This document shows positions 25,332-34,765 of a stretch of 64,000 nucleotides of DNA, one piece after another. The notes under the pieces were generated by a model. That model ran no database searches. It had not been told where the DNA came from and saw nothing but the letters and a program-made list of their open reading frames with translations. Both the position numbers and the translations under genes were made by a program. This DNA comes from Streptomyces sp. SID8352 (GTDB taxonomy: Bacteria > Actinomycetota > Actinomycetes > Streptomycetales > Streptomycetaceae). Location: positions 62,001 to 126,000 of the forward strand of contig NZ_WWGX01000001.1 in assembly GCF_009862265.1 (NCBI RefSeq), given 5' to 3'. The stretch's first letter is position 1, and each line of letters opens with the position of its first letter.

Positions 25332-28300
25332 ATGACCGTGAGCATGTTCGTGCGGCCCGCCGCCGAGGGCGCGGACCCGTTCGGTACCGCGCGGCTGCGG
25401 CGCGGGGTGCTGGACGCCTGGGCCGCGAGCCCGGCCCGGTTCCGCGAGGACGCCAACGCCGAGGAGGACCTCGTCCTCGGCGGCTACCGCGACCGTCTGG
25501 TCGTCGAGCTGGCGCAGAACGCGGCCGACGCCGCCGCCCGCGCCGGGGTGCCGGGACGGTTCCGGCTGACCCTGCGCGACGGCGTCCTGGTCGCCGCCAA
25601 CACCGGAGCCCCGCCCGACGCGGCCGGCGTCGAGTCGCTGTCCACGCTGCGGGCCTCCGCCAAGCGCGACGCCCCCGTCCCCGGCGCGAGCGGCCCGGAC
25701 GGCCCCGGCGGTGCCGGGGGTCCGGAGGGGCCGGGCGCCGCCGTCGCCGTCGGCCGGTTCGGCGTCGGCTTCGCCGCCGTCCTCGCCGTCACCGACGAGC
25801 CCGCCGTCATCGGACGGCACGGCGGGGTCCGCTGGTCACTGCCGGAGGCCCGCGACCTGGCCGCCGGGACCGCCCGGCACAGCCCCGGCCTCGGGGACGA
25901 GATCCGCCGCCGCGACGGCCATGTGCCGCTGCTGCGGCTGCCGTTCCCCGCCGAGGGCACCGCCCCCGAGTCCTACGACACCGTCGTGATCCTTCCGCTG
26001 CGCGACACCGCCGCCGCCGACCTCGCCGAGCGCCTGCTGCGCACCGTCGACGACGCGCTGCTGCTCGCCCTGCCGGGGCTGACGGAGGTCGTCGTAGAGA
26101 CCGGTGACGAGGTCCGCACCCTGCGCCGCCGCGCCGACGGCGCCCTCACCGCGGTCGAGGACTCGCGCGAGGGCACCACCCGCTGGCGCACCGCCTCCGC
26201 CCACGGCCCGCTCACCCCGGACCTGCTCGCCGACCGGCCCGTCGAGGAGCGGCTGCGGCCCCACTGGTCGGTCACCTGGGCCGTGCCCGTGGACGCCGAC
26301 GGCGCCCCCGCCCGCCCCAGCACCGAGCCCGTCGTGCACGCCCCCACCCCCAGCGAGGAACCGCTCGGCGTGCCCGCCCTGCTCATCGCCTCCTTCCCGC
26401 TGGACTCCACCCGGCGGCACACCGCGCCCGGCCCGCTGACCGACTTCCTGGTCCAGCGCGCCGCCGACGCCTACGCCGGGCTGCTCGCCGACTGGCGGCC
26501 GGTCGGCCCCGGCCTCGTCGACCTCGTGCCCGGCCCGCTGGGCGGCGGCGAACTCGACGGCGCGCTGCGCCGGGCCGTCCTCGAACGGCTGCCCCGCACC
26601 TCCTTCCTGCCCCCGGCCCTGCCCCCCGGCGAAGGCGACGACGGGGACGCGGACGGCAGCGGCGGGGGGGCGGACCGCCTCCCCGAAGCGCTGCGCCCCC
26701 GGGACGCCGAGATCGTCGAGGGCGCGGGCGCCGCGACCGTACGGGTCCTGGCGGAGGTGCTGCCGACGCTGCTGCCCGCCGGGCTGGAGCGCCGCGCCGA
26801 GCTGCGCGCCCTCGGCGTGGCCAGGCTGCCGCTGAGCGACGCCATCGACCGGCTCGCCGGGCTGGAGAAGGCCCCGTCCTGGTGGTGGCGGCTCTACGAC
26901 AGCCTCGCCGGGGTCGACCCCGAGCGGCTCTCCGGGCTGCCGGTGCCGCTGGCCGGGGACGCCCCCCGGGGGTTCGGCACCGGCGCCGTCCGGACCGCGA
27001 TCGGCCCCCGCCAGGTCCTGCTGCCCTCCCCGGACTCCAGCGCCCTCGACCCGGAGGTCCTGGCCCGCCTGGGCCTCAAGGTCGCCCACCCGGACGCCGC
27101 GCACCCGCTGCTGGAGAAGCTCGGCGCCCTGCCGGCCACCGCGCGCGCCGTGCTGACCACGCCGCAGGTGCGGGCCGCCGTCGCCGCCTCCCTGGACGAC
27201 GACGGCGGGGCCGCCTGGGAGGAGGACACCCTCGACGCCGAGGAACTCGCCGACACCGTCCTCGGCCTCGTCCGGGACGCCGGGCTGGACGCCGGGGAGG
27301 AGCCCTGGCTGGGCGCCCTCGCCCTGCCCGACGAGGACGGCGAACTCGCCCCCGCCGGTGAACTCGTCCTCCCCGGCGGCCCGTTCGCCCGGGTGATGCG
27401 CGAGGACGAACTCGCCGCCGTGGACGCCGGACTGGCCGCGAAGTGGGGTCCCGAACCGCTCGCCGCCTGCGGCGTCCTGGTCACCTTCGCCCTGGTGCGC
27501 GCCACCGACGTCGTCCTGGACCCCGACGAACTGGAGCCCCGGGACGGCGACTTCGCCGAGCCGGACGACGCGGGGCTGCTGGACGCCGTGGACGTCTGGA
27601 GCGAGGACGTCCTCGACCGCTTCCCGGACAGCCCCGTCCCGCCCGTCGCCACCGAACTCGTCGCCGTGCGCGACCTCGACCTCGTCGACGACGACCGCTG
27701 GCCCGAGGCCCTCGCCCTGCTGTCGCGGCCCCCGCTGCGCGACGCCCTGGTCCAGCCGGTGCGGGTGCTGCTGCCCGACGGCACCCATGAGACCGTGCGC
27801 CCCTACACCGCCTGGTGGCTGCGCGGCCACCCGGTGCTCGGCGGCCGGCGCCCGGCCGGACTGCGCGCGGCCGGCGGCGACCCGCTGCTGCGCGGCCTGT
27901 ACGACGAGGCCGACGCCGCCGGCTTCGAGGACGAGCAGGTGCTCCGGGCACTCGGCGTCCGCACCTCCGTCGCCGCCCTGCTGGACGAGCCCGGCGGCGC
28001 GGCGGAGCTGCTGGACCGCCTCGCGGACCCCGGCCGCCCGGTCACCGCCGCCCAGCTCCACGCCCTGTACGGCGCCCTGGCGGAGCTGGACCCGGACCGG
28101 GTGACCCTGCCGGACGAGGTCCGCGCGGTGGTCGACGGCCGGGTCCAGGTGGTGGACGCCGCCGACGCGGTGGTCGTCGACTCGCCCGACCTGCTGCCCT
28201 TCACCGCCGGGGTGCCGCTGCTGCCGGTGCGTCCGGCGCGCGCCGCCGACCTGGCCGAGCTGTTCCAGGTGCGGCGGCTGAGCGACTCCGTCAGCGGCAC

Positions 28301-28586
28301 GGTGGACTCCGAGGGCACGGAGCACGATGTGCCGGAGGCGGTGCGGGCGCTGCTGGGCGCGCGCACCCCGCGGTCCTACGTGGAGCACGGGGAGCTGGTG
28401 GTGGACGGGACCGCCGTCGACTGGCGTCTGACCGCCGACGGCGTTCCGCACGCCGCCACGCTGGAGGGCGTGGCCGCCGCCCTCGCCTGGGCCACCGGGC
28501 AGTGGCCCCGCCGCTTCGAGACGGCGGCCCTGCTGGAGGACCCCACCCGCACGGAGGAACTGTCCCGGGACCGCTGGTTCGACTGA
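25332..28586 (+). CDS. Sacsin/Hsp90-like GHKL ATPase
   Basis: 1084 residues from ATG 25332 (GAGGAGA upstream); GTG 25338 is an alternative. The N-terminal 200 residues form a GHKL ATP-binding fold: N-box RLVVELAQNAADAAARAG near residue 57-74, an Asn/Gly lid VAANTGAP, and VGRFGVGFAAVLAV near 138-152, as in the sacsin repeat domain and Hsp90. A long alpha/beta remainder with many acidic residues has no second ATPase motif. Streptomyces homologues are often labelled molecular chaperone Hsp90, but no biochemical role is proven. Right border of the RiPP cluster; ends before a bidirectional hairpin. Confidence 0.88.
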   Translation: MTVSMFVRPAAEGADPFGTARLRRGVLDAWAASPARFREDANAEEDLVLGGYRDRLVVELAQNAADAAARAGVPGRFRLTLRDGVLVAANTGAPPDAAGVESLSTLRASAKRDAPVPGASGPDGPGGAGGPEGPGAAVAVGRFGVGFAAVLAVTDEPAVIGRHGGVRWSLPEARDLAAGTARHSPGLGDEIRRRDGHVPLLRLPFPAEGTAPESYDTVVILPLRDTAAADLAERLLRTVDDALLLALPGLTEVVVETGDEVRTLRRRADGALTAVEDSREGTTRWRTASAHGPLTPDLLADRPVEERLRPHWSVTWAVPVDADGAPARPSTEPVVHAPTPSEEPLGVPALLIASFPLDSTRRHTAPGPLTDFLVQRAADAYAGLLADWRPVGPGLVDLVPGPLGGGELDGALRRAVLERLPRTSFLPPALPPGEGDDGDADGSGGGADRLPEALRPRDAEIVEGAGAATVRVLAEVLPTLLPAGLERRAELRALGVARLPLSDAIDRLAGLEKAPSWWWRLYDSLAGVDPERLSGLPVPLAGDAPRGFGTGAVRTAIGPRQVLLPSPDSSALDPEVLARLGLKVAHPDAAHPLLEKLGALPATARAVLTTPQVRAAVAASLDDDGGAAWEEDTLDAEELADTVLGLVRDAGLDAGEEPWLGALALPDEDGELAPAGELVLPGGPFARVMREDELAAVDAGLAAKWGPEPLAACGVLVTFALVRATDVVLDPDELEPRDGDFAEPDDAGLLDAVDVWSEDVLDRFPDSPVPPVATELVAVRDLDLVDDDRWPEALALLSRPPLRDALVQPVRVLLPDGTHETVRPYTAWWLRGHPVLGGRRPAGLRAAGGDPLLRGLYDEADAAGFEDEQVLRALGVRTSVAALLDEPGGAAELLDRLADPGRPVTAAQLHALYGALAELDPDRVTLPDEVRAVVDGRVQVVDAADAVVVDSPDLLPFTAGVPLLPVRPARAADLAELFQVRRLSDSVSGTVDSEGTEHDVPEAVRALLGARTPRSYVEHGELVVDGTAVDWRLTADGVPHAATLEGVAAALAWATGQWPRRFETAALLEDPTRTEELSRDRWFD

Positions 28587-28696
28587 CCCCGGCCGCCGGG
28601 CTCCGCCCCACCGGGCCCGGTCCCCGCCCGGCTCCGCCCCCACCGGGGAGGGCCCAGCCGGGGCCCCACCGGGGCGGCCCCGGCTCCGGGCCCCCG

Positions 28697-28723
28697 CCCC
28701 TCCGGGGGCGGCCCCCGGAGGGG
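28697..28723. terminator. Shared hairpin terminator between convergent genes
   Basis: CCCCTCCGGGGGC and GCCCCCGGAGGGG form a perfect 13-bp inverted repeat with one central base, ending one base before the P-type ATPase stop codon and 110 bases after the sacsin-like gene. Confidence 0.8.
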
Positions 28724-31135
28724 TCAGCCCCCGGCGCGGCGGTCCGTGTACCGCCAGACCGCTTCCAGGACGGCCGAGGCCACCACCGCGACGGCGACCG
28801 CCGTCCACGGCATCGCCGTGCCGACCAGCCGCAGGGCGAAGACGTCCTGGAGCCAGGGGACCGCCAGGACCACCAGGAAGGCCCCGCCCATCGCCGCGAC
28901 CAGGGCCACCCGCCACCAGGTGTAGGGGCGGGCGATGATCGCCAGCACCCACATCGAGACCAGGAACAGCGTCAGCGTCGCCGCGCTGGTCTCCGCCTCC
29001 AGCGCGTCCGCCCCGGTGTAGTGGCTCCGGGCCAGCAGATACGTCACGAAGGTCGCCGCCCCCGCCACCACCCCGCCCGGGACGGCGTACCGCATCACGC
29101 GCCGCACGAAGTGCGGCCGGGCCCGCTCCTTGTTGGGGGCGAGGGCCAGGAAGAAGGCGGGCACGCCGATGGTCAGCGTGGACAGCAGCGTCAGATGCCG
29201 CGGCAGGAACGGGTACTCCACCTGCGAGCACACCACCAGCACCGCCAGCAGCACCGAGTACACCGTCTTGACCAGGAACAGCGTCGCCACCCGCGTGATG
29301 TTGCCGATGACCCGGCGGCCCTCGGCCACCACCGACGGCAGCGTGGCGAAGCTGTTGTTCAGCAGCACGATCTGGGCCACCGCCCGGGTGGCCTCCGAGC
29401 CCGAGCCCATCGCCACGCCGATGTCGGCGTCCTTGAGGGCGAGCACGTCGTTGACGCCGTCGCCGGTCATCGCGACCGTGTGCCCGCGCGACTGGAGGGC
29501 GCCCACCATGTCCCGCTTCTGCTGCGGGGTGACCCGCCCGAAGACGGTGCCCCGGTCCAGGACGGCGCCCATCTCCTCCCGCCCGGCGGGCAGCCGCCGC
29601 GCGTCCACCGCCTCCCCGTCGAGACCGAGCTTCGTGGCGACCGCGCCGACCGACACCGCGTTGTCCCCGGAGATCACCTTGGCCCGCACGCCCTGCTCCG
29701 CGAAGTAGCGCAGGGTCCCGGCCGCGTCCGGCCGCAGCCGCTGCTCCAGCACCACCAGCGCGGTCGGCACGGCCCCGTCCCCGGCGCGCGGGTCGTCCAG
29801 CTCCCGCGCGGCGCGGGCGAGCAGCAGCACCCGCAGCCCCCGCTCGTTGAGGCGCCCGGTCTCCGCGAGCGCCGGATCGTCCTCGGCCAGCAGCACGTCG
29901 GGCGCCCCCAGCAGCCACGCGCCGGACGACCCGTCGCCCTCGCGGAAGGCGGCGCCGCTGTACTTGCGGGCCGAGGAGAAGGGCAGCGTCCCGGTGCGGT
30001 GCCAGTCGCGGGCGGGCCCGTCGGCGGGGAAGGCGTCGATGATCGCCTGGAGGGAGGCGTTGGGCCGGGGGTCGGACGTCCCGAGGGCCGCCAGCACGGT
30101 GCGCACGTACGCCTCGTCCGCCCCGCCGAGCATCCGCAGCCCGGTCACGTCCATGCCGCCCTCGGTGAGGGTGCCGGTCTTGTCCAGGCAGACGGTGTCG
30201 ACCCGGGCCAGGCCCTCGATGGCGGGCAGCTCCTGCACGAGGCACTGCTTGCGGCCGAGCCGGACGACCCCGATCGCGAAGGCGACCGAGGTGAGCAGCA
30301 CCAGCCCCTCGGGCACCATCGGCACGATGCCGCCGACGGTCCGCGCGACGGAGTCCCCGAAGGCGTTCTCCTTCACCACGAGCTGGCTGATGATCAGCCC
30401 GATCGCGGTCGGGACCATCATCCAGGTCACGTACTTCAGGATGGTGGAGATCCCCGTCCGCAGCTCGGAGCGGACGAGGGTGAAGCGCGACGCCTCCTCG
30501 GCGAGCTGCGCCGCGTACGCCTCCCGGCCCACCTTCGTGGCCTGGAAGGCGCCGCCGCCCGCGACCACGAAGCTCCCCGACATCACCGGGTCCCCGGGGC
30601 GCTTGACCACCGGGTCGGCCTCGCCGGTCAGCAGCGACTCGTCGACCTCCAGCCCGTCCGCCTCGACGCACACCCCGTCCACGACGACCCGGTCGCCGGA
30701 GCCGATCTCCAGCACGTCGCCGAGCACGATCCGCGAGGTCCGGATCTCCACCGCCGTCCCGTCGCGGCGCACCGTCGGGCGCGCCTCGCCGATCACGGCC
30801 AGCGAGTCCAGGGTCTTCTTGGCCCGCCACTCCTGCACGATGCCGATGCCGGTGTTGGCGATGATCACGAAGCCGAACAGGCCGTCCTGGATGGGCGCCA
30901 CGACCAGCGTGATCACCCACAGCACGCCGATGATCGCGTTGAACCGGGTGAAGACGTTGGCGCGGACGATCTCGGTCAGCGAACGGCTGCTGCGCACCGG
31001 CACGTCGTTGACCTGGCCGCGCGCCTCCCGCTCCGCGACCTCGGCGGCGGTCAGCCCGGTCTCCGGCGAGGTGGCGGTGACGGGGTACGCGGGGTCGACC
31101 ACGGCGTCGGGGGCGTCCGCGTCTGTATGCGTCAT
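28724..31135 (-). CDS. Cation-translocating P-type ATPase
   Basis: 803 residues from ATG 31135. Order of motifs: actuator domain with LTGEADPV near residue 170, core membrane motif MVPEGLVLLTSVAFAIGVVR near 273-292, phosphorylation site DKTGTLTEGG near 317, and hinge MTGDGVNDVLALKDADIG near 560. About ten membrane segments, four after the hinge. No N-terminal CxxC metal-binding domain, so a P2/P3-type transporter for Ca, Mg or another hard cation is likelier than a Cu or Cd exporter. GGAG lies only two bases before the ATG. Followed upstream by a DUF2530 gene on the same strand. Confidence 0.93.
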   Translation of the reverse strand: MTHTDADAPDAVVDPAYPVTATSPETGLTAAEVAEREARGQVNDVPVRSSRSLTEIVRANVFTRFNAIIGVLWVITLVVAPIQDGLFGFVIIANTGIGIVQEWRAKKTLDSLAVIGEARPTVRRDGTAVEIRTSRIVLGDVLEIGSGDRVVVDGVCVEADGLEVDESLLTGEADPVVKRPGDPVMSGSFVVAGGGAFQATKVGREAYAAQLAEEASRFTLVRSELRTGISTILKYVTWMMVPTAIGLIISQLVVKENAFGDSVARTVGGIVPMVPEGLVLLTSVAFAIGVVRLGRKQCLVQELPAIEGLARVDTVCLDKTGTLTEGGMDVTGLRMLGGADEAYVRTVLAALGTSDPRPNASLQAIIDAFPADGPARDWHRTGTLPFSSARKYSGAAFREGDGSSGAWLLGAPDVLLAEDDPALAETGRLNERGLRVLLLARAARELDDPRAGDGAVPTALVVLEQRLRPDAAGTLRYFAEQGVRAKVISGDNAVSVGAVATKLGLDGEAVDARRLPAGREEMGAVLDRGTVFGRVTPQQKRDMVGALQSRGHTVAMTGDGVNDVLALKDADIGVAMGSGSEATRAVAQIVLLNNSFATLPSVVAEGRRVIGNITRVATLFLVKTVYSVLLAVLVVCSQVEYPFLPRHLTLLSTLTIGVPAFFLALAPNKERARPHFVRRVMRYAVPGGVVAGAATFVTYLLARSHYTGADALEAETSAATLTLFLVSMWVLAIIARPYTWWRVALVAAMGGAFLVVLAVPWLQDVFALRLVGTAMPWTAVAVAVVASAVLEAVWRYTDRRAGG

Positions 31136-31233
31136 GCTCCGACGGTACGTGCGGCGCTCCGGCTCCACCCCCCGAGGGGGTGGGAAGTCGGCCCCGGCGC
31201 CCTGGGCGCCTCCCGGGCGGTGCCGGGGCGGTG

Positions 31234-31503
31234 CTACGGGGCGGTCGCCGGGGGACCCGCTGCCGCCGCGCGCCTGATCGCGGCGTCCCGCTTGCGGACG
31301 TACCAGATACCGATGAGCCCGAGGCCGCCCCCGGCCAGGCAGGTCCACACCCACCAGGCGTGCCCGCGGTCGTCGAACCAGCCGTAGAAGGGCACCTGCG
31401 CCAGGAAGAGGACGAACCAGATGACGGTGCCGCCGGTGATGGTCGCGACCACGGGGCCCTCCAGGGGCTCCGGCGCCTCGTGCGTAGGTGTCCACTTCGC
31501 CAT
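31234..31503 (-). CDS. DUF2530 membrane protein
   Basis: 89 residues from ATG 31503. MAKWTPTHEAPEPLEGPVVA is followed by two membrane segments (TVIWFVLFLAQVPFYGWF and VWTCLAGGGLGLIGIWYV) and a basic tail RKRDAAIRRA. This is the DUF2530 pattern. Function unknown. It lies 98 bases upstream of the P-type ATPase on the same strand and next to the divergent purine permease. Confidence 0.9.
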   Translation of the reverse strand: MAKWTPTHEAPEPLEGPVVATITGGTVIWFVLFLAQVPFYGWFDDRGHAWWVWTCLAGGGLGLIGIWYVRKRDAAIRRAAAAGPPATAP

Positions 31504-31610
31504 GCGTACAGCTTACGAGGGGGCTCCGGCGGGCGCGCCGGGGCCGTCCCGTCCGCCGTCCGCCGCTCCGGTGTGCCGACCGGGTGCCGGCAGGAACCGG
31601 CCCGGGCGGC

Positions 31611-31733
31611 GCCTGGTGTCCGCCTGGTGTCCGCCTGGTGTCCGGCGCGGGGTGGGGCGCCGCACGGGGGCGCGGCACGGGGGCGCCGCACGGGGGCGCC
31701 GCACGGGGGCGCGGCACGGGGGCGCGGCACGGC
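31611..31733. repeat. Two adjacent tandem repeat arrays
   Basis: First, three copies of the 11-mer GCCTGGTGTCC (31611-31643). Then six copies of the 13-mer GGCGCCGCACGGG or GGCGCGGCACGGG (about 31656-31733), the two variants differing at one base. Non-coding, between divergent genes. Confidence 0.9.
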
Positions 31734-31802
31734 AGGAGTCCGCACAGGAATCTACGCGCGGAGATGGCGCGCCACGGGCTCATACCTTCATACTGAACCC
31801 GT

Positions 31803-31831
31803 TTGTCTCTGACCACTTTCATTCGTAGGAA
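31803..31831 (+). promoter_or_regulatory. Promoter of the purine permease gene
   Basis: -35 TTGTCT (31803-31808), 17-base spacer, -10 TAGGAA (31826-31831), inside an unusually AT-rich stretch of about 75 bases. The inferred start of transcription is about 40 bases before the coding start. Confidence 0.6.
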
Positions 31832-31878
31832 ACACCAAGCGGGCATGGGGGAGACCTGCTGGTGACATGAGGTTCAGC

Positions 31879-33336
31879 ATGTCCACCCCGGCCTCCGCCC
31901 AGGTACCCCCCAGTCCCGAGCCCCCCGACGCGCCCCGGGCGCCGCAGGGTTCCCTCGACCGCTACTTCCGTATCTCCGAACGCGGCAGCACCCTGCCGCG
32001 CGAGATCCGCGGCGGTTTCGCCACCTTCTTCGCGATGGCCTACATCATCGTGCTGAACCCGATCATCCTCGGCAACGCGAAGGACGTGTACGGGAACCAC
32101 CTCGACAACGGGCAGCTCGTCACCGCGACCGCCCTGACGGCGGCCTTCACCACGCTGCTCATGGGCGTGATCGGCAACGTGCCGATCGCGCTCGCCGCCG
32201 GACTCGGGGTGAACTCGGTCGTCGCCCTCCAGCTCGCCCCGCGGATGTCCTGGCCGGACGCCATGGGCATGGTGGTGCTCGCCGGGTTCATCGTGATGCT
32301 GCTGGTCGCCAGCGGTCTGCGGGAGCGCGTGATGAACGCCGTGCCCTACGGGCTGCGCAAGGCCATCTCGATCGGCATCGGCCTCTTCGTCATGATCGTC
32401 GGCCTGGTGGACTCCGGGTTCATCAGCCGGATCCCCGACGCGGCCGGCACCACCGTCCCGCTCCAGCTCGGCAGCGGCGGCCAGCTCCACGGCTGGCCCG
32501 TGCTGATCTTCGTCCTCGGCGTGCTGCTGACGCTCGCGCTGATCGTCCGCAAGACGCCCGGCGCCATCCTCATCTCCATCGTCGTGATGACCGGCGTCGC
32601 CATGGTCGTCCACGTCCTCGCGGACATCCCCTCCTGGGGCCTGACCACGCCCGAGTGGCCCGGCAACCCGCTCTCCACGCCCGACTTCGGGCTGATCGGC
32701 CAGCTCAGCCTGTTCGGCGGCTTCGGCAAGGTCGGCATCCTGACCGGTGTCCTGTTCGTCTTCTCGGTGCTGCTGTCCTGCTTCTTCGACGCCATGGGCA
32801 CGATCATGGGCGTCAGCGACGAGGCCAAGCTGACCGACGCCCAGGGCCAGATGCCCGGCATCAACAAGGTCCTCTTCATCGACGGCGTGGCCGTCGCCGC
32901 GGGCGGCGCCAGCTCCTCCTCGGCCACCACCTGCTTCGTGGAGTCCACCGCAGGTGTCGGCGAGGGCGCCCGCACCGGCTTCGCCAACGTCGTCACCGGC
33001 GGGCTGTTCACCCTGGCGCTGTTCCTCACCCCGCTCGCCACGATGGTCCCGGCCCAGGCGGCCACCCCGGCGCTGGTCGCGGTCGGCTTCCTGATCCTGG
33101 CCGGTTCGATCGGGGAGATCGACTGGGCCGACTTCACGATCGCCATCCCGGCCTTCGTGACGATGGTGATGATGCCGTTCACCTACTCGATCACCAACGG
33201 CATCGGCATGGGCTTCATCGCCTTCTGCGTGCTGCGCCTGGCGGCCGGGCGGGGCCGGGAGGTGCCGCCGGCGATGTACGCGGTGTCGGCGGTCTTCGCC
33301 TTCTACTACCTGATGCCGGCCCTCGGCCTGACCTGA
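31879..33336 (+). CDS. NCS2-family purine (AzgA-like) permease
   Basis: 485 residues from ATG 31879, chosen because GAGG lies 6 bases upstream; ATG 31867 would add four residues. REIRGGFATFFAMAYIIVLNP is the conserved AzgA-type start, followed by AAGLGVNSVVA (loop that enters the substrate site). A central FDAMGTIMGVSDEA and ASSSSATTCFVESTAGVGEGARTG are the NCS2 signatures. Thirteen or fourteen membrane segments. Relatives carry hypoxanthine, guanine or adenine with protons. Single-gene unit with its own promoter and a UUCG-loop terminator. Confidence 0.93.
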   Translation: MSTPASAQVPPSPEPPDAPRAPQGSLDRYFRISERGSTLPREIRGGFATFFAMAYIIVLNPIILGNAKDVYGNHLDNGQLVTATALTAAFTTLLMGVIGNVPIALAAGLGVNSVVALQLAPRMSWPDAMGMVVLAGFIVMLLVASGLRERVMNAVPYGLRKAISIGIGLFVMIVGLVDSGFISRIPDAAGTTVPLQLGSGGQLHGWPVLIFVLGVLLTLALIVRKTPGAILISIVVMTGVAMVVHVLADIPSWGLTTPEWPGNPLSTPDFGLIGQLSLFGGFGKVGILTGVLFVFSVLLSCFFDAMGTIMGVSDEAKLTDAQGQMPGINKVLFIDGVAVAAGGASSSSATTCFVESTAGVGEGARTGFANVVTGGLFTLALFLTPLATMVPAQAATPALVAVGFLILAGSIGEIDWADFTIAIPAFVTMVMMPFTYSITNGIGMGFIAFCVLRLAAGRGREVPPAMYAVSAVFAFYYLMPALGLT

Positions 33337-33357
33337 CCGGGCCCCGGCCGTGACGGC

Positions 33358-33388
33358 GGCCCCGCGTTCCTTCGGGGAGCGCGGGGCC
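33358..33388 (+). terminator. UUCG-loop terminator of the permease gene
   Basis: GGCCCCGCGTTCC, loop TTCG, GGGAGCGCGGGGCC: a stem of about 13 bp with minor imperfection near the loop, 21 bases after the stop codon. Confidence 0.85.
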
Positions 33389-33448
33389 GTCCGCGTTCGC
33401 TCACCGGCCCCGGCGGGACGGCACGGGCGCGCGGGTCGGTGGGGGCTG

Positions 33449-33661
33449 TCACCCGTGGCGCCTGGCGAACCTCACGAGACCGGCGAACCCCTCGCGGGTC
33501 AGGGCCAGGTGGGGGCCGTTCGGGTCCTTGCTGTCGCGGACCAGGAACTCTCCCCTGGCCGCCGCGTGTTCGGGCGCCCACTCGACGCACTGGCCGCCTT
33601 CGCCACCGCTGTACGTGCTCTTGACCCACCGCAGGGGCCGGGAGCCGTGCGTGCTGCTCAT
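33449..33661 (-). CDS. DUF397 protein
   Basis: 70 residues from ATG 33661. RWVKSTYSGGEGGQCVEWAP, then FLVRDSKDPNGPHLALTREG and a C-terminal FAGLVRFARRHG are the DUF397 pattern. Its start overlaps the stop of the XRE regulator by 4 bases (ATGA). Such small proteins pair with an XRE/DUF5753 regulator (the WhiJ-type arrangement) and probably modulate it. Confidence 0.95.
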   Translation of the reverse strand: MSSTHGSRPLRWVKSTYSGGEGGQCVEWAPEHAAARGEFLVRDSKDPNGPHLALTREGFAGLVRFARRHG

Positions 33662-34488
33662 CTGGCGTACTCCTCCGCGATTTCTCGTATCCGAGCCAAG
33701 GACTCCTCGGGGCCGCGGGCGGAAGCCCGCAGACGCTCGTATGTGGTGCGCGCGTTGTCCACCGCCGTCGCGGAGTCCGTCATGTGCCCCTGCCCCCTGC
33801 TCTCCGAGTACAGGACTGTTGCCCCGTCGTCGGGCGTTAGCAGGGTAAACGGTAGGGATGAGGCGGGGGCACCCGCGTCGAAGCGCAGGACTTGGAGCGT
33901 GACGTGGGGGTTTCCTGCGGCCGAGACGAGGTGGCGGAGCTGGTCGGCCATGACGGCCCGGCTGCCCACCTCCGTCCGTAGCGTCGATTCGTGCAGGATC
34001 ACCCAGAGCAGGGGCGGAGCATCGCGCTCCATGATCTCCCGGCGGGTCAGCCGGGCCTCGACCCTGGTCCTGATCCGGTCGTCGGCCTCGCGCGGGTGCG
34101 TGGCCCGGAACGTGGCTTCCGCGTAGGCCGGAGTCTGCAGCATGCCCATGATCAGCGCGTTGGAGTAGTCCTCGATCCGGCTGGCCTGCCTCTCCAGGTT
34201 GACGTAGGGCACGAACCAGCCGGGATGCCCGCGCTCGCTCACCCGGACCAGCAGCCGGGCGAAGTAGCCGGAGGTGTGGAAGAACCGGTCACATCCCTCG
34301 GCGAAGTGCATCGACGGCAGTGCCCTGCCGTTCTTGACCTTGGACACGTACGGCTCCTTGTATCCCGTGAAGTCGGCCAGCTCCCGCTGGGAGGCTCCCT
34401 TGTGGGCCAGGGCCGCCACCACCTCACGCCCGAACCACTCAAGGCCGTTCGCGGGCTCACCGTCCAGTTCGGGTGACGGTTCGGTCAT
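33658..34488 (-). CDS. XRE-family regulator with DUF5753 domain
   Basis: 276 residues from ATG 34488, with GGAG 8 bases upstream. Residues 20-75 form a helix-turn-helix (LAHKGASQRELADFTGYKEP, YVSKVKNGRALPS). The remaining 190 residues are DUF5753 (ALIMGMLQTPAYAEA, RLTRREIMERDAPPLLWVIL, LRHLVSAAGNPHVTLQVLRF). Divergent from the tgm genes and operonic with DUF397. A perfect palindrome lies 18 bases before its start, so it likely represses itself and may control the peptide genes. Confidence 0.93.
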   Translation of the reverse strand: MTEPSPELDGEPANGLEWFGREVVAALAHKGASQRELADFTGYKEPYVSKVKNGRALPSMHFAEGCDRFFHTSGYFARLLVRVSERGHPGWFVPYVNLERQASRIEDYSNALIMGMLQTPAYAEATFRATHPREADDRIRTRVEARLTRREIMERDAPPLLWVILHESTLRTEVGSRAVMADQLRHLVSAAGNPHVTLQVLRFDAGAPASSLPFTLLTPDDGATVLYSESRGQGHMTDSATAVDNARTTYERLRASARGPEESLARIREIAEEYAR

Positions 34489-34505
34489 GCGTTCAACTCC
34501 CTTTC

Positions 34506-34524
34506 TTTCCAAATGGTTTGGAAA
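34506..34524. promoter_or_regulatory. Perfect 19-bp palindrome, candidate operator for the XRE regulator
   Basis: TTTCCAAATGGTTTGGAAA: 8-base arms around TGG, AT-rich in a GC-rich genome, located between the XRE gene start and the divergent tgmA gene. Confidence 0.65.
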
Positions 34525-34765
34525 GCCTCCCGGGCTGTCGGGCGTACGTCCGGCCGGTGATGCTGGGAGTGCACAGCGTAAGTACCCGCCCCGCACGACG
34601 GGCGAGCGGCCAACGGCATACGGAGCGGCAGCCATGACGGCGCAGACAGCGGAGAGGGAACCACCCCCGCCCCGGTCGGACCGGCGCCCGCACCCTGGGA
34701 CGGGCAGAGCGCCCGCCGGGGCGGGTCCCGCGCGCCCCACCGCAAGAAGCGACCAAGGAGGAGAC

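Noticed and set aside
25836..31745. A 1969-codon minus-strand open frame
   Set aside because: It runs antisense to the sacsin-like gene and in the wrong frame of the P-type ATPase gene. Composition is that of a shadow, with no family motif.
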